A stretch of 64,000 bases of DNA from Synergistetes bacterium HGW-Synergistetes-1 (GTDB taxonomy: Bacteria; Synergistota; Synergistia; Synergistales; Synergistaceae), in contig PGXO01000008.1 in assembly GCA_002839185.1 (NCBI GenBank), positions 1 to 64,000 of the forward strand, in the 5' to 3' direction. Shown here one piece after another: positions 24,685 through 33,758 of this stretch (its first letter is position 1; each line of letters starts with the position of its first letter). The notes under the pieces are model-generated. The model worked only from the letters and a program-made list of their open reading frames with translations. It had not been told where the DNA came from and ran no database searches. The translations under genes and the position numbers were made by a program.

Positions 24685-24798
24685 TCAGCGCACAGCACCT
24701 GGACACCGATCCCGCGAGTCGGGATCCGTGCATGGATAAGAGTACACTGCGACAGAAAAATCTATATGTCTTGTTATTTCAACAAATTTCTTTTTCAT
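24685..24798 (-). CDS. 37-residue leader ORF of paaK 1
   Basis: ATG 24798 follows AAGGAGGCACCGGAC, a strong ribosome site, about 30 bases from the predicted transcript start. It reads MKKKFVEITRHIDFSVAVY..., ends RCPGAVR, and stops 21 bases before the terminator stem. A GATCCCG/CGGGATC hairpin lies inside its last third. The second ligase has a matching leader (26343-26444) with the shared pattern T-x-H-I-(D/N)-(F/Y)-S and a later (Y/F)-S-(Y/F). Likely a regulatory leader peptide; no run of a single amino acid is obvious. Confidence 0.6.
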   Translation of the reverse strand: MKKKFVEITRHIDFSVAVYSYPCTDPDSRDRCPGAVR

Positions 24799-24835
24799 GT
24801 CCGGTGCCTCCTTCGTTCGTGCGACATTGCGCGTA

Positions 24836-24864
24836 AGTTTAAATAATATTTCAAAGATTGTCAA
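24836..24864 (-). promoter_or_regulatory. Promoter of leader-paaK 1
   Basis: TTGACA (24859-24864), 17-bp spacer, TAAACT (24836-24841). Confidence 0.75.
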
Positions 24865-24900
24865 GCCCGAAAAGAGTTACTACTTTACCGCTTTTCGATG

Positions 24901-26190
24901 CTAAACTTTAGCGTTGTGGGGCTCCTTGTGCCTTTTTATGCGGACTGCCTTGCCTTCCGAACGGGGGACTGTATCCGGTTCAGCAATGTTGACCTCAATA
25001 TTTACGCCCAGGCTGTCTTTCAGACGTTTCTTTGTCTCATTCCTGATGTGTTCAACTTCCCCCGGATCACTCTCCGGAGCGCGTTCGCATGTAATTTCAA
25101 TCTCATCCATTCCATCCTTTTTCCAGACATCTATGATGAAATTGGGAGTAAGGTCCTTGACTCTGCACAGAGCTGCCTCGACCTGTGACGGGAAGACATT
25201 GACGCCCCTAACTATGAGCATATCGTCGGTCCTTCCTCCTATCCTATCTATGCGGACACTTGGATCACCACAGGGACAGGGTCCGGGAAGGATCCTGGTA
25301 CGGTCCCTCGTACGGTAGCGGATTATGGGATAGGCTTCCTTCTTTATCGAAGTCAGCACAAGCTCGCCCTCTTCGCCGTCTTCCATGTTTTTCAGCGTGT
25401 CAGGATGTATTATCTCGGGCAGGAATGCCTCGTCATTTACATGCAGTCCGCTCTGGTGGATGCACTCCATCGCCACTCCCGGGCCCATTGCTTCGCTCAG
25501 GCCGTAAATATCCAGAGCCTTGATGCCCAGTTTCTCTTCAAGACGTTTTCTCAGGCCCTCGGACCACGGTTCCGCTCCCAGTATCCCTATCTTGAGTTTT
25601 GTCCCCCCGTTTGAAAAACGGTTCGGATCTATGTCATCCCATACTTCCGATATGCGAAGGGCGTATGAAGGTGTACATGCCAATGCTGTAACGCCCAGCT
25701 CCTTGATCATCCTTACCTGCTTTTCCGTGGCTCCCCCCGAAGCAGGGATGACAGCCAGGCCGCGGCGCTCTCCTGCGTAATGCATCCCAAGACCTCCCGT
25801 AAAGAGACCATATCCATAAGAGACCTGGAGAGTATCCCATTCATCCAATCCGGCAAGCCCGAGACACCAGGCGCCGCACTCACTCCACATCTTTACATCG
25901 TTTTGTGTGTAGCAGACTACCGTCGGGTTTCCTGTAGTCCCTGAAGTCGCATGAAAACGAACCACATGCTTTCTGTCAACGTTCAGCCAGCCAAGGGGAT
26001 AGTGCTTCTGCAGATCCTGTTTCGTAGTGTAGGGAAGGAGCTGCATGTCCCGTGCGGTCCTTATGTGTTCGGGTTTGACACCATACTCCTTCATCTTTTG
26101 GGCGTAGGGATGATCTCTCTCTACCATTTTCTCCAGTGTGTAACGGATCCTCGATATTTTTGTCTCAACATTTCTTATTACAAGTTTCAT
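24901..26190 (-). CDS. paaK: Phenylacetate-CoA ligase family enzyme 2
   Basis: 429 residues, close paralogue of the downstream gene. Same motifs: RFHATSGTTGNPTVVCYT, DIYGLSEAMGPGVAME, IRYRTRDRTRI, GRTDDMLIVRGVNVFPS. Two ligases suggest different arylacetates or different regulation, consistent with fermentation of Phe, Tyr and Trp through indolepyruvate-type oxidoreductases, which are not in this window. ATG 26190 follows GAGGAGGAAGAGAA. Preceded by its own leader ORF, terminator and promoter. Confidence 0.9.
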   Translation of the reverse strand: MKLVIRNVETKISRIRYTLEKMVERDHPYAQKMKEYGVKPEHIRTARDMQLLPYTTKQDLQKHYPLGWLNVDRKHVVRFHATSGTTGNPTVVCYTQNDVKMWSECGAWCLGLAGLDEWDTLQVSYGYGLFTGGLGMHYAGERRGLAVIPASGGATEKQVRMIKELGVTALACTPSYALRISEVWDDIDPNRFSNGGTKLKIGILGAEPWSEGLRKRLEEKLGIKALDIYGLSEAMGPGVAMECIHQSGLHVNDEAFLPEIIHPDTLKNMEDGEEGELVLTSIKKEAYPIIRYRTRDRTRILPGPCPCGDPSVRIDRIGGRTDDMLIVRGVNVFPSQVEAALCRVKDLTPNFIIDVWKKDGMDEIEITCERAPESDPGEVEHIRNETKKRLKDSLGVNIEVNIAEPDTVPRSEGKAVRIKRHKEPHNAKV

Positions 26191-26257
26191 TTCTCTTCCT
26201 CCTCGGGGTCTATGTGAATTTTTAATAATCCCTTTGTTCTTCGCTGCATAAGGGCAC

Positions 26258-26293
26258 GAAAAAAGCAGGGCCCGCATTTATGCGGGCCCTGCT
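26258..26293 (-). terminator. Terminator/attenuator in front of paaK 2
   Basis: Perfect stem AAGCAGGGCCCGCA / TGCGGGCCCTGCTT with a 3-base loop followed by TTTTCG on the minus strand. It lies between leader ORF 2 and the ligase. Confidence 0.87.
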
Positions 26294-26342
26294 TCAACGG
26301 CGATTTACGCAACGATACTGTTATCCGGTTGATCCGTCCGAA

Positions 26343-26444
26343 TCACGCAGCCCGAGCGCAGATCCCGTGAAGGGGACCCGCGCCGATAAAGGAGAACTGC
26401 GTAACATTGCCACAAGATGTGATGCTGTAATTGATATGTGTCAT
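26343..26444 (-). CDS. 33-residue leader ORF of paaK 2
   Basis: ATG 26444 follows GAGGAGGCACTGGGAC, nearly the same ribosome site as leader 1. The peptide begins MTHINYSITSCGNVTQFSF and ends GICARAA. A GGTCCC...GGGATC hairpin lies near its end, as in leader 1. About 50 bases separate its stop from the terminator stem. Arrangement and partial sequence likeness to leader 1 argue for a shared regulatory mechanism. Confidence 0.6.
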   Translation of the reverse strand: MTHINYSITSCGNVTQFSFIGAGPLHGICARAA

Positions 26445-26497
26445 GTCCCAGTGCCTCCTCTCGACTTCAGTTCGTTGTTTTAATGATGTTGGGGGTA

Positions 26498-26526
26498 ATT
26501 CTATTCACCTTTTGGATAATTGTCAA
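26498..26526 (-). promoter_or_regulatory. Promoter of leader-paaK 2
   Basis: TTGACA (26521-26526), 17-bp spacer, TAGAAT (26498-26503), 9 bases after the hisC stop. Confidence 0.8.
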
Positions 26527-26535
26527 CTCAATTGC

Positions 26536-27633
26536 CTATTTTTGTCTATTTTTTGCCTCAACATAATTTTTCATGAATTTTTCCCTTAGAAGGCTGTTTT
26601 CTTCCGGCAGCCCCACTGTTATCCGAATGATACCTTTGCCCCGGAAACGGAGCAGGCGGACGATTATTCCGTCCTTCAGCAGTCCATCTCTCAGCCCGGA
26701 GGATACCTCTCCAAGCGGAAGAAGTATGAAGTTTGTCTGTGAGGCGATAAAGCTGATATCGTTGGCTCGGAAGAAATCATAAAAACTCTTTTTTTCATTT
26801 CTTACCATTTCAACGCTTTCCGTTAAAAACTCAATGTCGTCAAGTGCTGCTTCCGCGCCTGCCGCGGCCGGCACCGAGACCACATAAGGTTCCCTGACCT
26901 TGTAAAGGTATTTCATCAGTTCTGCGTCCCCTGCTATCCATCCGACCCTGAGGCCTGCCAGTCCATATACTTTTGAAAAAGTCCTGCAGACCATCAGGTT
27001 TGGATATTCGTTTAGCAGTGTCAGCCCATCAGCTGTATTTTCATCGGCAAATTCTATATATGCCTCGTCAAGGACGAACAAGACCTTTTCGGGGATGGCA
27101 TCAAGCATTTTCCTGATATCACGTATACCTGTGCCCGTTCCTGTAGGATTGTTGGGATTGCAGAAGACGACCATCCTGGTCTTTTCTGTCACAGCCGTAA
27201 TAAATCCGTCTGTGTCCAGCTCCATATTCTCTGTCATCGGGACCTTTACGGCCCTGCCTCCCATTATTTCAGCCATCTCGGCGTAAACAGAGAAGGTCAG
27301 CTCACCGCACACCACCTCGTCTCCGGGTTCGATAAAGGCTCGGCCAAGCATCGTAAATACTCCGTCAAGACCGTTGCCTATCACGAACTGATCAGGAGTC
27401 ATGCCGTGTTTCTGGGCAAGCTTATTCCTCAATCTGTCGCATCTGCTGTCGCCATACCGGTTGCATTCCGAAACGGCATTTTTTATCGCCTCGACAGCCT
27501 TTCTTGAAACTCCGAGGTTGTTTTCGTTCGAAGAGATGCGGACAAGTTCCGGTAATACAGGCCCCGGATCATACTCTTCCATGTCTCTTATATTAGGACG
27601 TGCAATGCTGTAGAAAAGCTCACTTTTGTTCAT
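26536..27633 (-). CDS. hisC: Histidinol-phosphate aminotransferase
   Basis: 365-residue PLP enzyme of fold type I converting imidazole-acetol phosphate plus glutamate to L-histidinol phosphate. Motifs: SSNENNLG (substrate), NPNNPTGT, DEAYIEF, and RTFSKVYGLAGLRVGW with the PLP-binding Lys. Three bases separate it from the upstream HAD phosphatase gene, so they form one operon opposite hisZGBAIEHF. Confidence 0.92.
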   Translation of the reverse strand: MNKSELFYSIARPNIRDMEEYDPGPVLPELVRISSNENNLGVSRKAVEAIKNAVSECNRYGDSRCDRLRNKLAQKHGMTPDQFVIGNGLDGVFTMLGRAFIEPGDEVVCGELTFSVYAEMAEIMGGRAVKVPMTENMELDTDGFITAVTEKTRMVVFCNPNNPTGTGTGIRDIRKMLDAIPEKVLFVLDEAYIEFADENTADGLTLLNEYPNLMVCRTFSKVYGLAGLRVGWIAGDAELMKYLYKVREPYVVSVPAAAGAEAALDDIEFLTESVEMVRNEKKSFYDFFRANDISFIASQTNFILLPLGEVSSGLRDGLLKDGIIVRLLRFRGKGIIRITVGLPEENSLLREKFMKNYVEAKNRQK

Positions 27634-27636
27634 CTC

Positions 27637-28440
27637 TTACTCCTCCTCGATGAGGGAAATTATCTCTTTCACAGCGTTTTCGGTGTGGTCGTAAATATAT
27701 TCTGCTTCCGGAAGAAGTGCTCCGATAGCCACGAAATGACCTTTTCCGAATGCTGCCTGTGCCTTCATATCGCTGCCGGTATCACCGAAAAAGACGGGGT
27801 CAACACACCCAAGCCTCTTTGAAAGCAGTTCCAGCCCCTCCGGCGATGGTTTGTAAATTCCTGTATCGCTGTGTATTATCCTGTCATCAGGAAAATCCTG
27901 CCACCCCAGAGCATTTTTGGCAAGATGCCACTCAGCGAGGTTCCTTCCGGTGTAAACACCTACGGGAAGCGGCAATTCTTCCCAATGGGAACCCAGCATC
28001 GGTATCTCCAGCCTGTAAAGTCCGGGGGCTTCTTCAGTGCCGAAGTAAAGTTCAGCACACATTTTCCTTACGGCATCTCTGGGAACAGGAGCGCAGTACC
28101 TGGCACTTATCCATGATATGACATCTGAGCTGAAAGTTCCGAGTTCCTTGCTGAGCATTTGTGGTGAAGGCAGTGCCGCTGAAAGATCCTTCTTTCCGCT
28201 GAAGGCTGCGATAGAAAGCATCGTCCATGCGATGTCGTAGTCGTCATTGAATGACCCGTGTCTTTTAAATACCCTTTCGTGTTCAGAAGTATAACCTACA
28301 GAATCGGTCGTTCCTCCGCAGACCGATTCCCATCCCTTCTGTATTCCCTGTCGGATCACCTCGGGAAAGGATCTCTCAACATTGAGCAAAACTCCGTCAA
28401 CATCAAATATCAATGCGTCGGGGATAAAGTCGATTTTCAT
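27637..28440 (-). CDS. HAD-superfamily phosphatase, candidate histidinol-phosphatase
   Basis: 267 residues. HAD motif I LIFDVDGVLLN (nucleophile and acid Asp), motif II VGVYTGRN, motif III Lys in IYKPSPEGLELL, motif IV FFGDTGSDMKA. The family removes phosphate from small metabolites. No HisN, HisJ or HisB-N phosphatase is present in this otherwise full histidine set, and this gene is directly coupled to hisC, the preceding pathway step. Histidinol-phosphatase is therefore the best inference; general phosphoglycolate-type activity is the alternative. ATG follows TTGGAGG. Confidence 0.75.
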   Translation of the reverse strand: MKIDFIPDALIFDVDGVLLNVERSFPEVIRQGIQKGWESVCGGTTDSVGYTSEHERVFKRHGSFNDDYDIAWTMLSIAAFSGKKDLSAALPSPQMLSKELGTFSSDVISWISARYCAPVPRDAVRKMCAELYFGTEEAPGLYRLEIPMLGSHWEELPLPVGVYTGRNLAEWHLAKNALGWQDFPDDRIIHSDTGIYKPSPEGLELLSKRLGCVDPVFFGDTGSDMKAQAAFGKGHFVAIGALLPEAEYIYDHTENAVKEIISLIEEE

Positions 28441-28482
28441 AAATTATTCCTCCAATATTTGCAAAAGAGACAAACGCGTGTT

Positions 28483-28511
28483 ATTATATAGCCCGTTTGT
28501 AAAACTATCAA
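28483..28511 (-). promoter_or_regulatory. Promoter of the HAD-hisC operon
   Basis: TTGATA (28506-28511), 17-bp spacer, TATAAT (28483-28488) on the minus strand. A weaker plus-strand candidate for hisZ is TTGACT at 28555-28560. No T-box or other known histidine leader is seen. Confidence 0.75.
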
Positions 28512-28611
28512 GCTATCAGTTTAACTAAGTAAAGTGATAGTAAGAATTATTATCTTGACTGTCATTTTGATTTTACCTTATCACATCTGCAGGAGGAAAC
28601 GGAGAATTGAC

Positions 28612-29817
28612 ATGAACAGAAACCCTAAAGGCTGCAGCAACATCGGAGGACCTGCCGCGGCAAGGCTTGAATACTGCCGCAACAAGGCGCTCAAAATTTT
28701 CTCTACGTATGGTTACAGACCATTCAGTCCGTCAGAACTCCAGCTCGTGGAGGATGTCTGGGACAAACTCTCAAAATCAAGAGCCAGGCGCCTGATAGCT
28801 CTCAACTCACCATTCGGAGAGCCATGTGTTCTGAGGGGTGATCTTACCCTCTCCGCTGTCGCTTATCTGAGCAGCCATTATGAAGAAAATGAACGGCCTT
28901 TGAGGCTTTGCTATGCAGACAGGGTCTTTTCGGTCCCTGCTCCCCCAAAAAGCAATCTTGAGGAAAACCAGGTGGGCATAGAGCTGATCGGATGGGAAGG
29001 CTCAGGCACCGATGCCGAGGTCATCTCGCTTCTTCTCAGGACTCTTGATGAGCTTTCCATAGAAAAATCGATCGTTGTCATTGGTGACATGTCAGTTATC
29101 GCAAAGCTTTTTGAAGGCCTTCCGGAAAAGAGCGCGGAACAATTGGTGAGCGCACTGCAGGACGGGGCATACACAACATATTCAAAGATCCTCGACGATA
29201 CCGAGACAGAGGAAGAGAGAAGGAAACTTCTTAAAGCCCTGCCCTTACTGAAAGGTGATTGTTCCGTTATAAGTGAGGCAATGCTGATGATGGAAGATAC
29301 CTCTGTCCTCATGCCGCTCAAAAAACTGTGTGATTCCCTCTGCAAGCTCGGATATTCAGAGAGGATCCGAATAGACCTTGGTTTCATCCGCGACCTCGGC
29401 TACTACAGCGGCCCGATATTCAACGCCTATTCCTCTGTTACAGCCTCTCTTTTGGGTGGCGGGGGCAGATACGACGGACTCCTGGCAAAGGTCGGAATGG
29501 AGGGAGAGGCTTCCGGCTTCGCACTGAACATCAAGGAACTTGCTGATCATTGTATCGACGGATCTCCTTCGCCGAAGATCATGCTCTGGTGCGGGTGCAG
29601 CGATCCTGCTGACGGACTGCGGTATGCGGACGGATTGTACAAAAAGGGAATATCCTTCGAATTGAGCTGGACTGCGGATAAAAATGAGTCCATTAAAACT
29701 GCGGGGCTCCGTAAATATAGATATTGGGCCGATTTCACGTCAAAACAGGTGACAAATCTGCTCACGGGACAAATTTCAGATCTGGCGGATTTTGACAGGG
29801 AGGTCCTATCATGCTGA
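28612..29817 (+). CDS. hisZ: ATP phosphoribosyltransferase regulatory subunit
   Basis: 401 residues, paralogue of histidyl-tRNA synthetase catalytic core without the anticodon-binding domain. Motif 1-like N-terminus (GGPAAARLEYCRNKALKIF) and a GGGGRYDGLL motif 3-like segment. It combines with the short HisG to give an active, histidine-inhibited enzyme. ATG 28612 sits after GGAGAATTGAC; a longer frame to 28534 has hydrophobic residues unlike HisZ. Overlaps hisG by 7 bases. Confidence 0.9.
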   Translation: MNRNPKGCSNIGGPAAARLEYCRNKALKIFSTYGYRPFSPSELQLVEDVWDKLSKSRARRLIALNSPFGEPCVLRGDLTLSAVAYLSSHYEENERPLRLCYADRVFSVPAPPKSNLEENQVGIELIGWEGSGTDAEVISLLLRTLDELSIEKSIVVIGDMSVIAKLFEGLPEKSAEQLVSALQDGAYTTYSKILDDTETEEERRKLLKALPLLKGDCSVISEAMLMMEDTSVLMPLKKLCDSLCKLGYSERIRIDLGFIRDLGYYSGPIFNAYSSVTASLLGGGGRYDGLLAKVGMEGEASGFALNIKELADHCIDGSPSPKIMLWCGCSDPADGLRYADGLYKKGISFELSWTADKNESIKTAGLRKYRYWADFTSKQVTNLLTGQISDLADFDREVLSC

Positions 29818-30458
29818 CTTTCGCGCTGCCCACAGGGCGTTCGCTTGAAGACTGTATAGAAATTTTGGAAGGGTCCGGACTTCCGGTCGACAAACTCAAA
29901 AATCACGGGAGAAACCTTGTAGTCGACGAAGGCAGTTTTCGCTATCTGCTTTCAAAACCCTCAGACGTTCCGGCAATGGTGCACTACGGAGCTGCGGACC
30001 TGGCTATCGCAGGGAATGATGTTGTAGAAGAATCAGGCATCTCTCTGGTGGAACTGCTGGATACCGGCAGGGGAAAATGTTTCATGGCTGTCGCCGGCAC
30101 CAAGAGAGTGGCAGAGAAATTCAACGGCAACACCTGCAGCCTGATGGGACTGAAGGTCGCAACAAAATACACAAGAATAGCCGAAAACACTTTCAACTCA
30201 TGGGGAGTTCAGATAAAGATCCTCAAACTTAACGGTTCTGTAGAACTTGCCCCCGCTCTCGGCCTGAGCGACTGCATTTTTGACATCGTCCAGACAGGGA
30301 GCACCCTGAAAGCCAACGGACTGATGGTTATCAAGGAGACGGCTCCTGTCTCCCTGCGCCTCGTGGCAGGCTCTGGATCAGTGCAGCTTAGATGGCGTTC
30401 GATGTTCGGAGTCGTGAATGCCATAGAAAATTATGTAAAAGGGGCGGCTTCAGCATGA
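29811..30458 (+). CDS. hisG: ATP phosphoribosyltransferase, short form
   Basis: 215 residues, the HisZ-dependent short form. First step of histidine synthesis: ATP plus PRPP to phosphoribosyl-ATP. Motifs: LPTGRSLED, AADLAIAGNDVVEE, and the PRPP loop DCIFDIVQTGSTLKANGL. Overlaps hisZ and hisB, so translational coupling. Confidence 0.94.
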   Translation: MLTFALPTGRSLEDCIEILEGSGLPVDKLKNHGRNLVVDEGSFRYLLSKPSDVPAMVHYGAADLAIAGNDVVEESGISLVELLDTGRGKCFMAVAGTKRVAEKFNGNTCSLMGLKVATKYTRIAENTFNSWGVQIKILKLNGSVELAPALGLSDCIFDIVQTGSTLKANGLMVIKETAPVSLRLVAGSGSVQLRWRSMFGVVNAIENYVKGAASA

Positions 30459-31024
30459 AAAAAGAGACTCTAAGAAAGACCAATGAGACTGAGATCGAAG
30501 TTTCTCTCGAATTTCCGGGCAAAGTGAGAAAAATAGAGATCGGCTGCGGATTCCTTGCCCACATGGTCGACCTCATGTTCAGCAGGGCAGGTCTCGGGAT
30601 CTGCCTTAAAGCAAAAGGCGACACTGAGGTCGACTATCACCACCTTTCAGAGGATATCGGGATCGCGTTGGGACAGCTGCTTCGGGAGACAGCAAAAGAG
30701 GGCGGCATCGCACGTTACGGATGGTGCATCCTCCCGATGGACGGCTCGCTGGCAAGGGTGGCTCTTGATTTCAGCGGAAGAGGAGCTTCTTACTTCTCCG
30801 GCTCGTTCCCCTCAGAAAAATGCGGTGACTTTGACACGGAACTCGTCCCCGAATTTTTCAGGGGTTTTGCCAGAGAGGGCGGCATGACCCTCCACATAGC
30901 CCTTCTGGAGACCGACAACTCACACCATGCGGCCGAAGCTGTATTCAAAGGGGTCGGGATAGCGCTCAGGCAGGCTCTTTCACCCTCAGACGGTGCACCA
31001 AGCACAAAGGGGCTCTGGCTGTGA
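30455..31024 (+). CDS. hisB: Imidazoleglycerol-phosphate dehydratase
   Basis: 189 residues, monofunctional (no phosphatase domain). Both manganese motifs are present: DYHHLSEDIGIALG and TDNSHHAAEAVFKG. Start ATG 30455 overlaps the hisG stop as ATGA and follows GGGGCGG; the longer frame to 30392 is inside hisG. Confidence 0.94.
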   Translation: MKKETLRKTNETEIEVSLEFPGKVRKIEIGCGFLAHMVDLMFSRAGLGICLKAKGDTEVDYHHLSEDIGIALGQLLRETAKEGGIARYGWCILPMDGSLARVALDFSGRGASYFSGSFPSEKCGDFDTELVPEFFRGFAREGGMTLHIALLETDNSHHAAEAVFKGVGIALRQALSPSDGAPSTKGLWL

Positions 31025-31740
31025 TACTTTTTCCCGCGATAGACCTCTTCGGTGGCAATGTAGTCCGCCTGACTAAGGGTGATTTTTCGAAAAAGAAGGA
31101 TTATGGGCTCTCACCGTTCGAAACAGCAAAAAACTTCCTCAACGCAGGATGCACCCACATACACATTGTTGACCTTGAAGGCGCTAAAGAAGGAAGGCCT
31201 TGTCACCTGGAAGTGCTTGAACAGATAGCCTCCCTCGGAATGTTCGTGCAGTACGGAGGGGGACTTCGTTCAGAGGACAGTGTAAGGGACGCCCTCTCAG
31301 CAGGTGCCGACAGGGTAATGATAGGGAGCCTGCTCTTTAAAGATGACGATATGCCCTGTCATATAGCAAGCGAGTTTGGCCCTGCAGCTATGCCTGCTAT
31401 TGATGTAAAGGCAGGAAAGGTCGTACATTCCGGTTGGCTCAGTGGAACAGATATGGGGCCCAAAGAAGCCCTCACCTGGCTCAGGAAGACCGGTTTTTCA
31501 ATTTTTCTCGTTACAAATACAGACCGTGACGGCATGATGTCCGGTACGGATCCCGAACTATACAGGGAGCTGACCGAAGGCAGGAATGACATCGTGGCGG
31601 CAGGCGGGATAACTACTGTAAACGACATCATATCCCTGAATGCTCTTGGACTGGCCGGGGGCATAATCGGTAAAAGCCTTTATGAGGGCGGGATAACTAT
31701 CTCAGATGCACTGCATGCCGCATCAGGAAGGAAACAATAG
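31021..31740 (+). CDS. hisA: ProFAR isomerase
   Basis: 239-residue TIM barrel. Motifs FPAIDLFGGNVVRLTKGD, HIVDLEGAKEGRP, VQYGGGLRSEDSV, TDRDGMMSGTDP and VAAGGIT. Opens the Amadori ring of ProFAR to PRFAR. GTG start overlaps the hisB stop by four bases. Confidence 0.94.
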   Translation: MILFPAIDLFGGNVVRLTKGDFSKKKDYGLSPFETAKNFLNAGCTHIHIVDLEGAKEGRPCHLEVLEQIASLGMFVQYGGGLRSEDSVRDALSAGADRVMIGSLLFKDDDMPCHIASEFGPAAMPAIDVKAGKVVHSGWLSGTDMGPKEALTWLRKTGFSIFLVTNTDRDGMMSGTDPELYRELTEGRNDIVAAGGITTVNDIISLNALGLAGGIIGKSLYEGGITISDALHAASGRKQ

Positions 31741-31743
31741 GTA

Positions 31744-32379
31744 ATGTCCGGTATAGATATGAGCCTTATCAAATTTGACGAAAAGGGACTTGTTCCGGTC
31801 GTTGTCCAGGATTCAACGAGCGCCGAGGTGCTTATGACCGCATGGGCAAACGAAGAGGCCCTGAAACTTACGGCTGCCTCCGGAGAACTGACTCTTTGGA
31901 GCCGATCCAGAAAAGAGCTATGGAAAAAGGGCGAAACGAGCGGGAATGTGATGGAGGTCCTTGAGCTTCGCATAGACTGCGACGGAGACACACTGCTGGC
32001 TATAGTGGAACCTGCCGGGCCAGCATGCCATACCGGAAAGCGGACCTGTTTCCATCGTTCCCTCTGGGGAAAAGAAGACTCAACAGGAGCTACATTCCTT
32101 GGACGCCTCTGGCACTACCTAAACATAAGGAAGTCAGAGAGTCCGGAAGAGAGCTACACGGCGAGGCTCCTTGCAAAAGGACCTTCAATGGTCGCACAGA
32201 AGGTAGGGGAAGAGGGGGTCGAAACAGCTATCGCTGCCGCTACAGGAGACAGGGATGGTTTCCGCTATGAGGCGGCAGACTTGCTTTACCACCTTCTGGT
32301 AGCCTGCATCTCTTCAGGAGTCACTTTCAATGAGGTGCTTGATGAACTTATGTCCCGCCACAAAAAGGACGAAAACTGA
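31744..32379 (+). CDS. hisI: Bifunctional PRA-CH/PRA-PH
   Basis: 211-residue fusion (HisIE). N-terminal cyclohydrolase: LTLWSRSRKELWKKGETSG, IDCDGDTLL, GPACHTGKRTCF (zinc site). C-terminal pyrophosphohydrolase: SYTARLLAKG, KVGEEGVETAIAA, EAADLLYHLLV. Carries out steps 2 and 3. Its stop shares a base with the hisH start. Confidence 0.94.
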   Translation: MSGIDMSLIKFDEKGLVPVVVQDSTSAEVLMTAWANEEALKLTAASGELTLWSRSRKELWKKGETSGNVMEVLELRIDCDGDTLLAIVEPAGPACHTGKRTCFHRSLWGKEDSTGATFLGRLWHYLNIRKSESPEESYTARLLAKGPSMVAQKVGEEGVETAIAAATGDRDGFRYEAADLLYHLLVACISSGVTFNEVLDELMSRHKKDEN

Positions 32380-32996
32380 TGATAGCGATCATAGACTACG
32401 GAGCCGGCAATCTCCAAAGCGTGCAGAATGCGCTGGACTTTATCGGGTGTCCCGGAACGGTAACATCTGACCCTGAAGAAATACTTTCTGCAGAGGGAGC
32501 AATACTTCCGGGCGTCGGTGCATTTGGAAGCGCAATGGCAGAGATGGAACGCAAGGGACTTGTAGATACAGTAAAAATTGCGGCAAAGAGCGGGAAACCC
32601 TTTATTGGGATCTGCGCAGGGATGCAGCTGCTGTTCGAAGAGAGCGAAGAGAGTCCTGGTGTTTCCGGTCTCGGAATACTTCGTGGAAAGACACTTCTCT
32701 TTCCATCGGATAAAGGACTTAAAATTCCCCACATGGGGTGGAACTCAATAGAGACAAAAAAGAAAAGCAGACTTCTTGGAAAGCTGTCCGGCCCGACCTA
32801 CATGTATTTCGTTCACTCATATTATGTAAAAGCGGATGATAAAGAAATAGTATCTGCTTTTTCAGATTACGGAACAACTTTCGATGCGGCCGTTGAGCAG
32901 GGGAATCTTTTCGGATGCCAGTTCCACCCGGAAAAGAGCGGGGCTGAAGGCATTTCAATATTGCGACGTTTTGCGGAACTGGCGGGGGGAAACTAA
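32379..32996 (+). CDS. hisH: Imidazole glycerol-phosphate synthase, glutaminase subunit
   Basis: 205 residues, class I glutamine amidotransferase: oxyanion segment GVGAFGSAM, nucleophile Cys in [13 protein letters not shown], and the His-Glu pair in [11 protein letters not shown]. Delivers ammonia to HisF, encoded next. Confidence 0.95.
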   Translation: MIAIIDYGAGNLQSVQNALDFIGCPGTVTSDPEEILSAEGAILPGVGAFGSAMAEMERKGLVDTVKIAAKSGKPFIGICAGMQLLFEESEESPGVSGLGILRGKTLLFPSDKGLKIPHMGWNSIETKKKSRLLGKLSGPTYMYFVHSYYVKADDKEIVSAFSDYGTTFDAAVEQGNLFGCQFHPEKSGAEGISILRRFAELAGGN

Positions 32997-32998
32997 AA

Positions 32999-33757
32999 AT
33001 GTACGCACAGAGGATAATTCCATGCCTTGACATTAAAGACGGGCGAGTCGTCAAGGGAATAAATTTCGTTGACCTCAGGGACGCTGGAGATCCGGCAGAA
33101 TGCGCTGTAGCCTATGAAGCGGCAGGTGCTGATGAGATAGTATTCCTGGATATAACCGCGACAAGCGACGCACGTAAGACCGTTGCGGAACTGGTAAAGG
33201 CTGTGGCATCCAAGGTATTCATACCGATCACAGTTGGAGGAGGAATACGCACGGCCGACGACATCCGAACGATCCTCAGGGCCGGGGCGGACAAGGTCTC
33301 CCTCAATTCTGCCGCAGTAAAGAGACCGGAACTCATTACCGAAGGCGCAAAGGATTTCGGCAGTCAGTGCATAGTCGCAGCTATAGACGCAAAAAGCAAT
33401 GGGAACGGCACCTGGGAAGTCTACACTGCCGGAGGACGCACAGCTACCGGGCTCGACGCGGTCAAATGGGCCCTGAAAACCGAACGGCTAGGGGCGGGAG
33501 AGATACTGCTCACAAGCATGGACAGGGACGGCACAAAATCAGGCTACGACCTTGAGCTCACCTTTGCGATAAGTTCAAAGGTAAACATCCCCGTCATCGC
33601 TTCCGGAGGGGCCGGAGAGTATTCGCACTTCTACGATGCTTTTGCTGAAGGCATGGCAGATGCAGTGCTTGCCGCATCGCTGTTTCACTACAATGAGATC
33701 CCCATACCGGAACTGAAAAAATATCTCTCGCGCAGGGGGATCTCCGTAAGGATGTAG
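32999..33757 (+). CDS. hisF: Imidazole glycerol-phosphate synthase, cyclase subunit
   Basis: 252-residue TIM barrel: [60 protein letters not shown]. Last gene of the plus-strand his operon. The stop is separated by a single base from the hisD stop on the opposite strand; there is no terminator between them. Confidence 0.95.
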   Translation: MYAQRIIPCLDIKDGRVVKGINFVDLRDAGDPAECAVAYEAAGADEIVFLDITATSDARKTVAELVKAVASKVFIPITVGGGIRTADDIRTILRAGADKVSLNSAAVKRPELITEGAKDFGSQCIVAAIDAKSNGNGTWEVYTAGGRTATGLDAVKWALKTERLGAGEILLTSMDRDGTKSGYDLELTFAISSKVNIPVIASGGAGEYSHFYDAFAEGMADAVLAASLFHYNEIPIPELKKYLSRRGISVRM

Positions 33758-33758
33758 C

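Noticed and set aside
24626-26526. T-box leaders before the ligase genes
   Set aside because: No AGGGTGGnACCGCG-type T-box sequence; the GGAGGCAC string is a ribosome site before an ATG.
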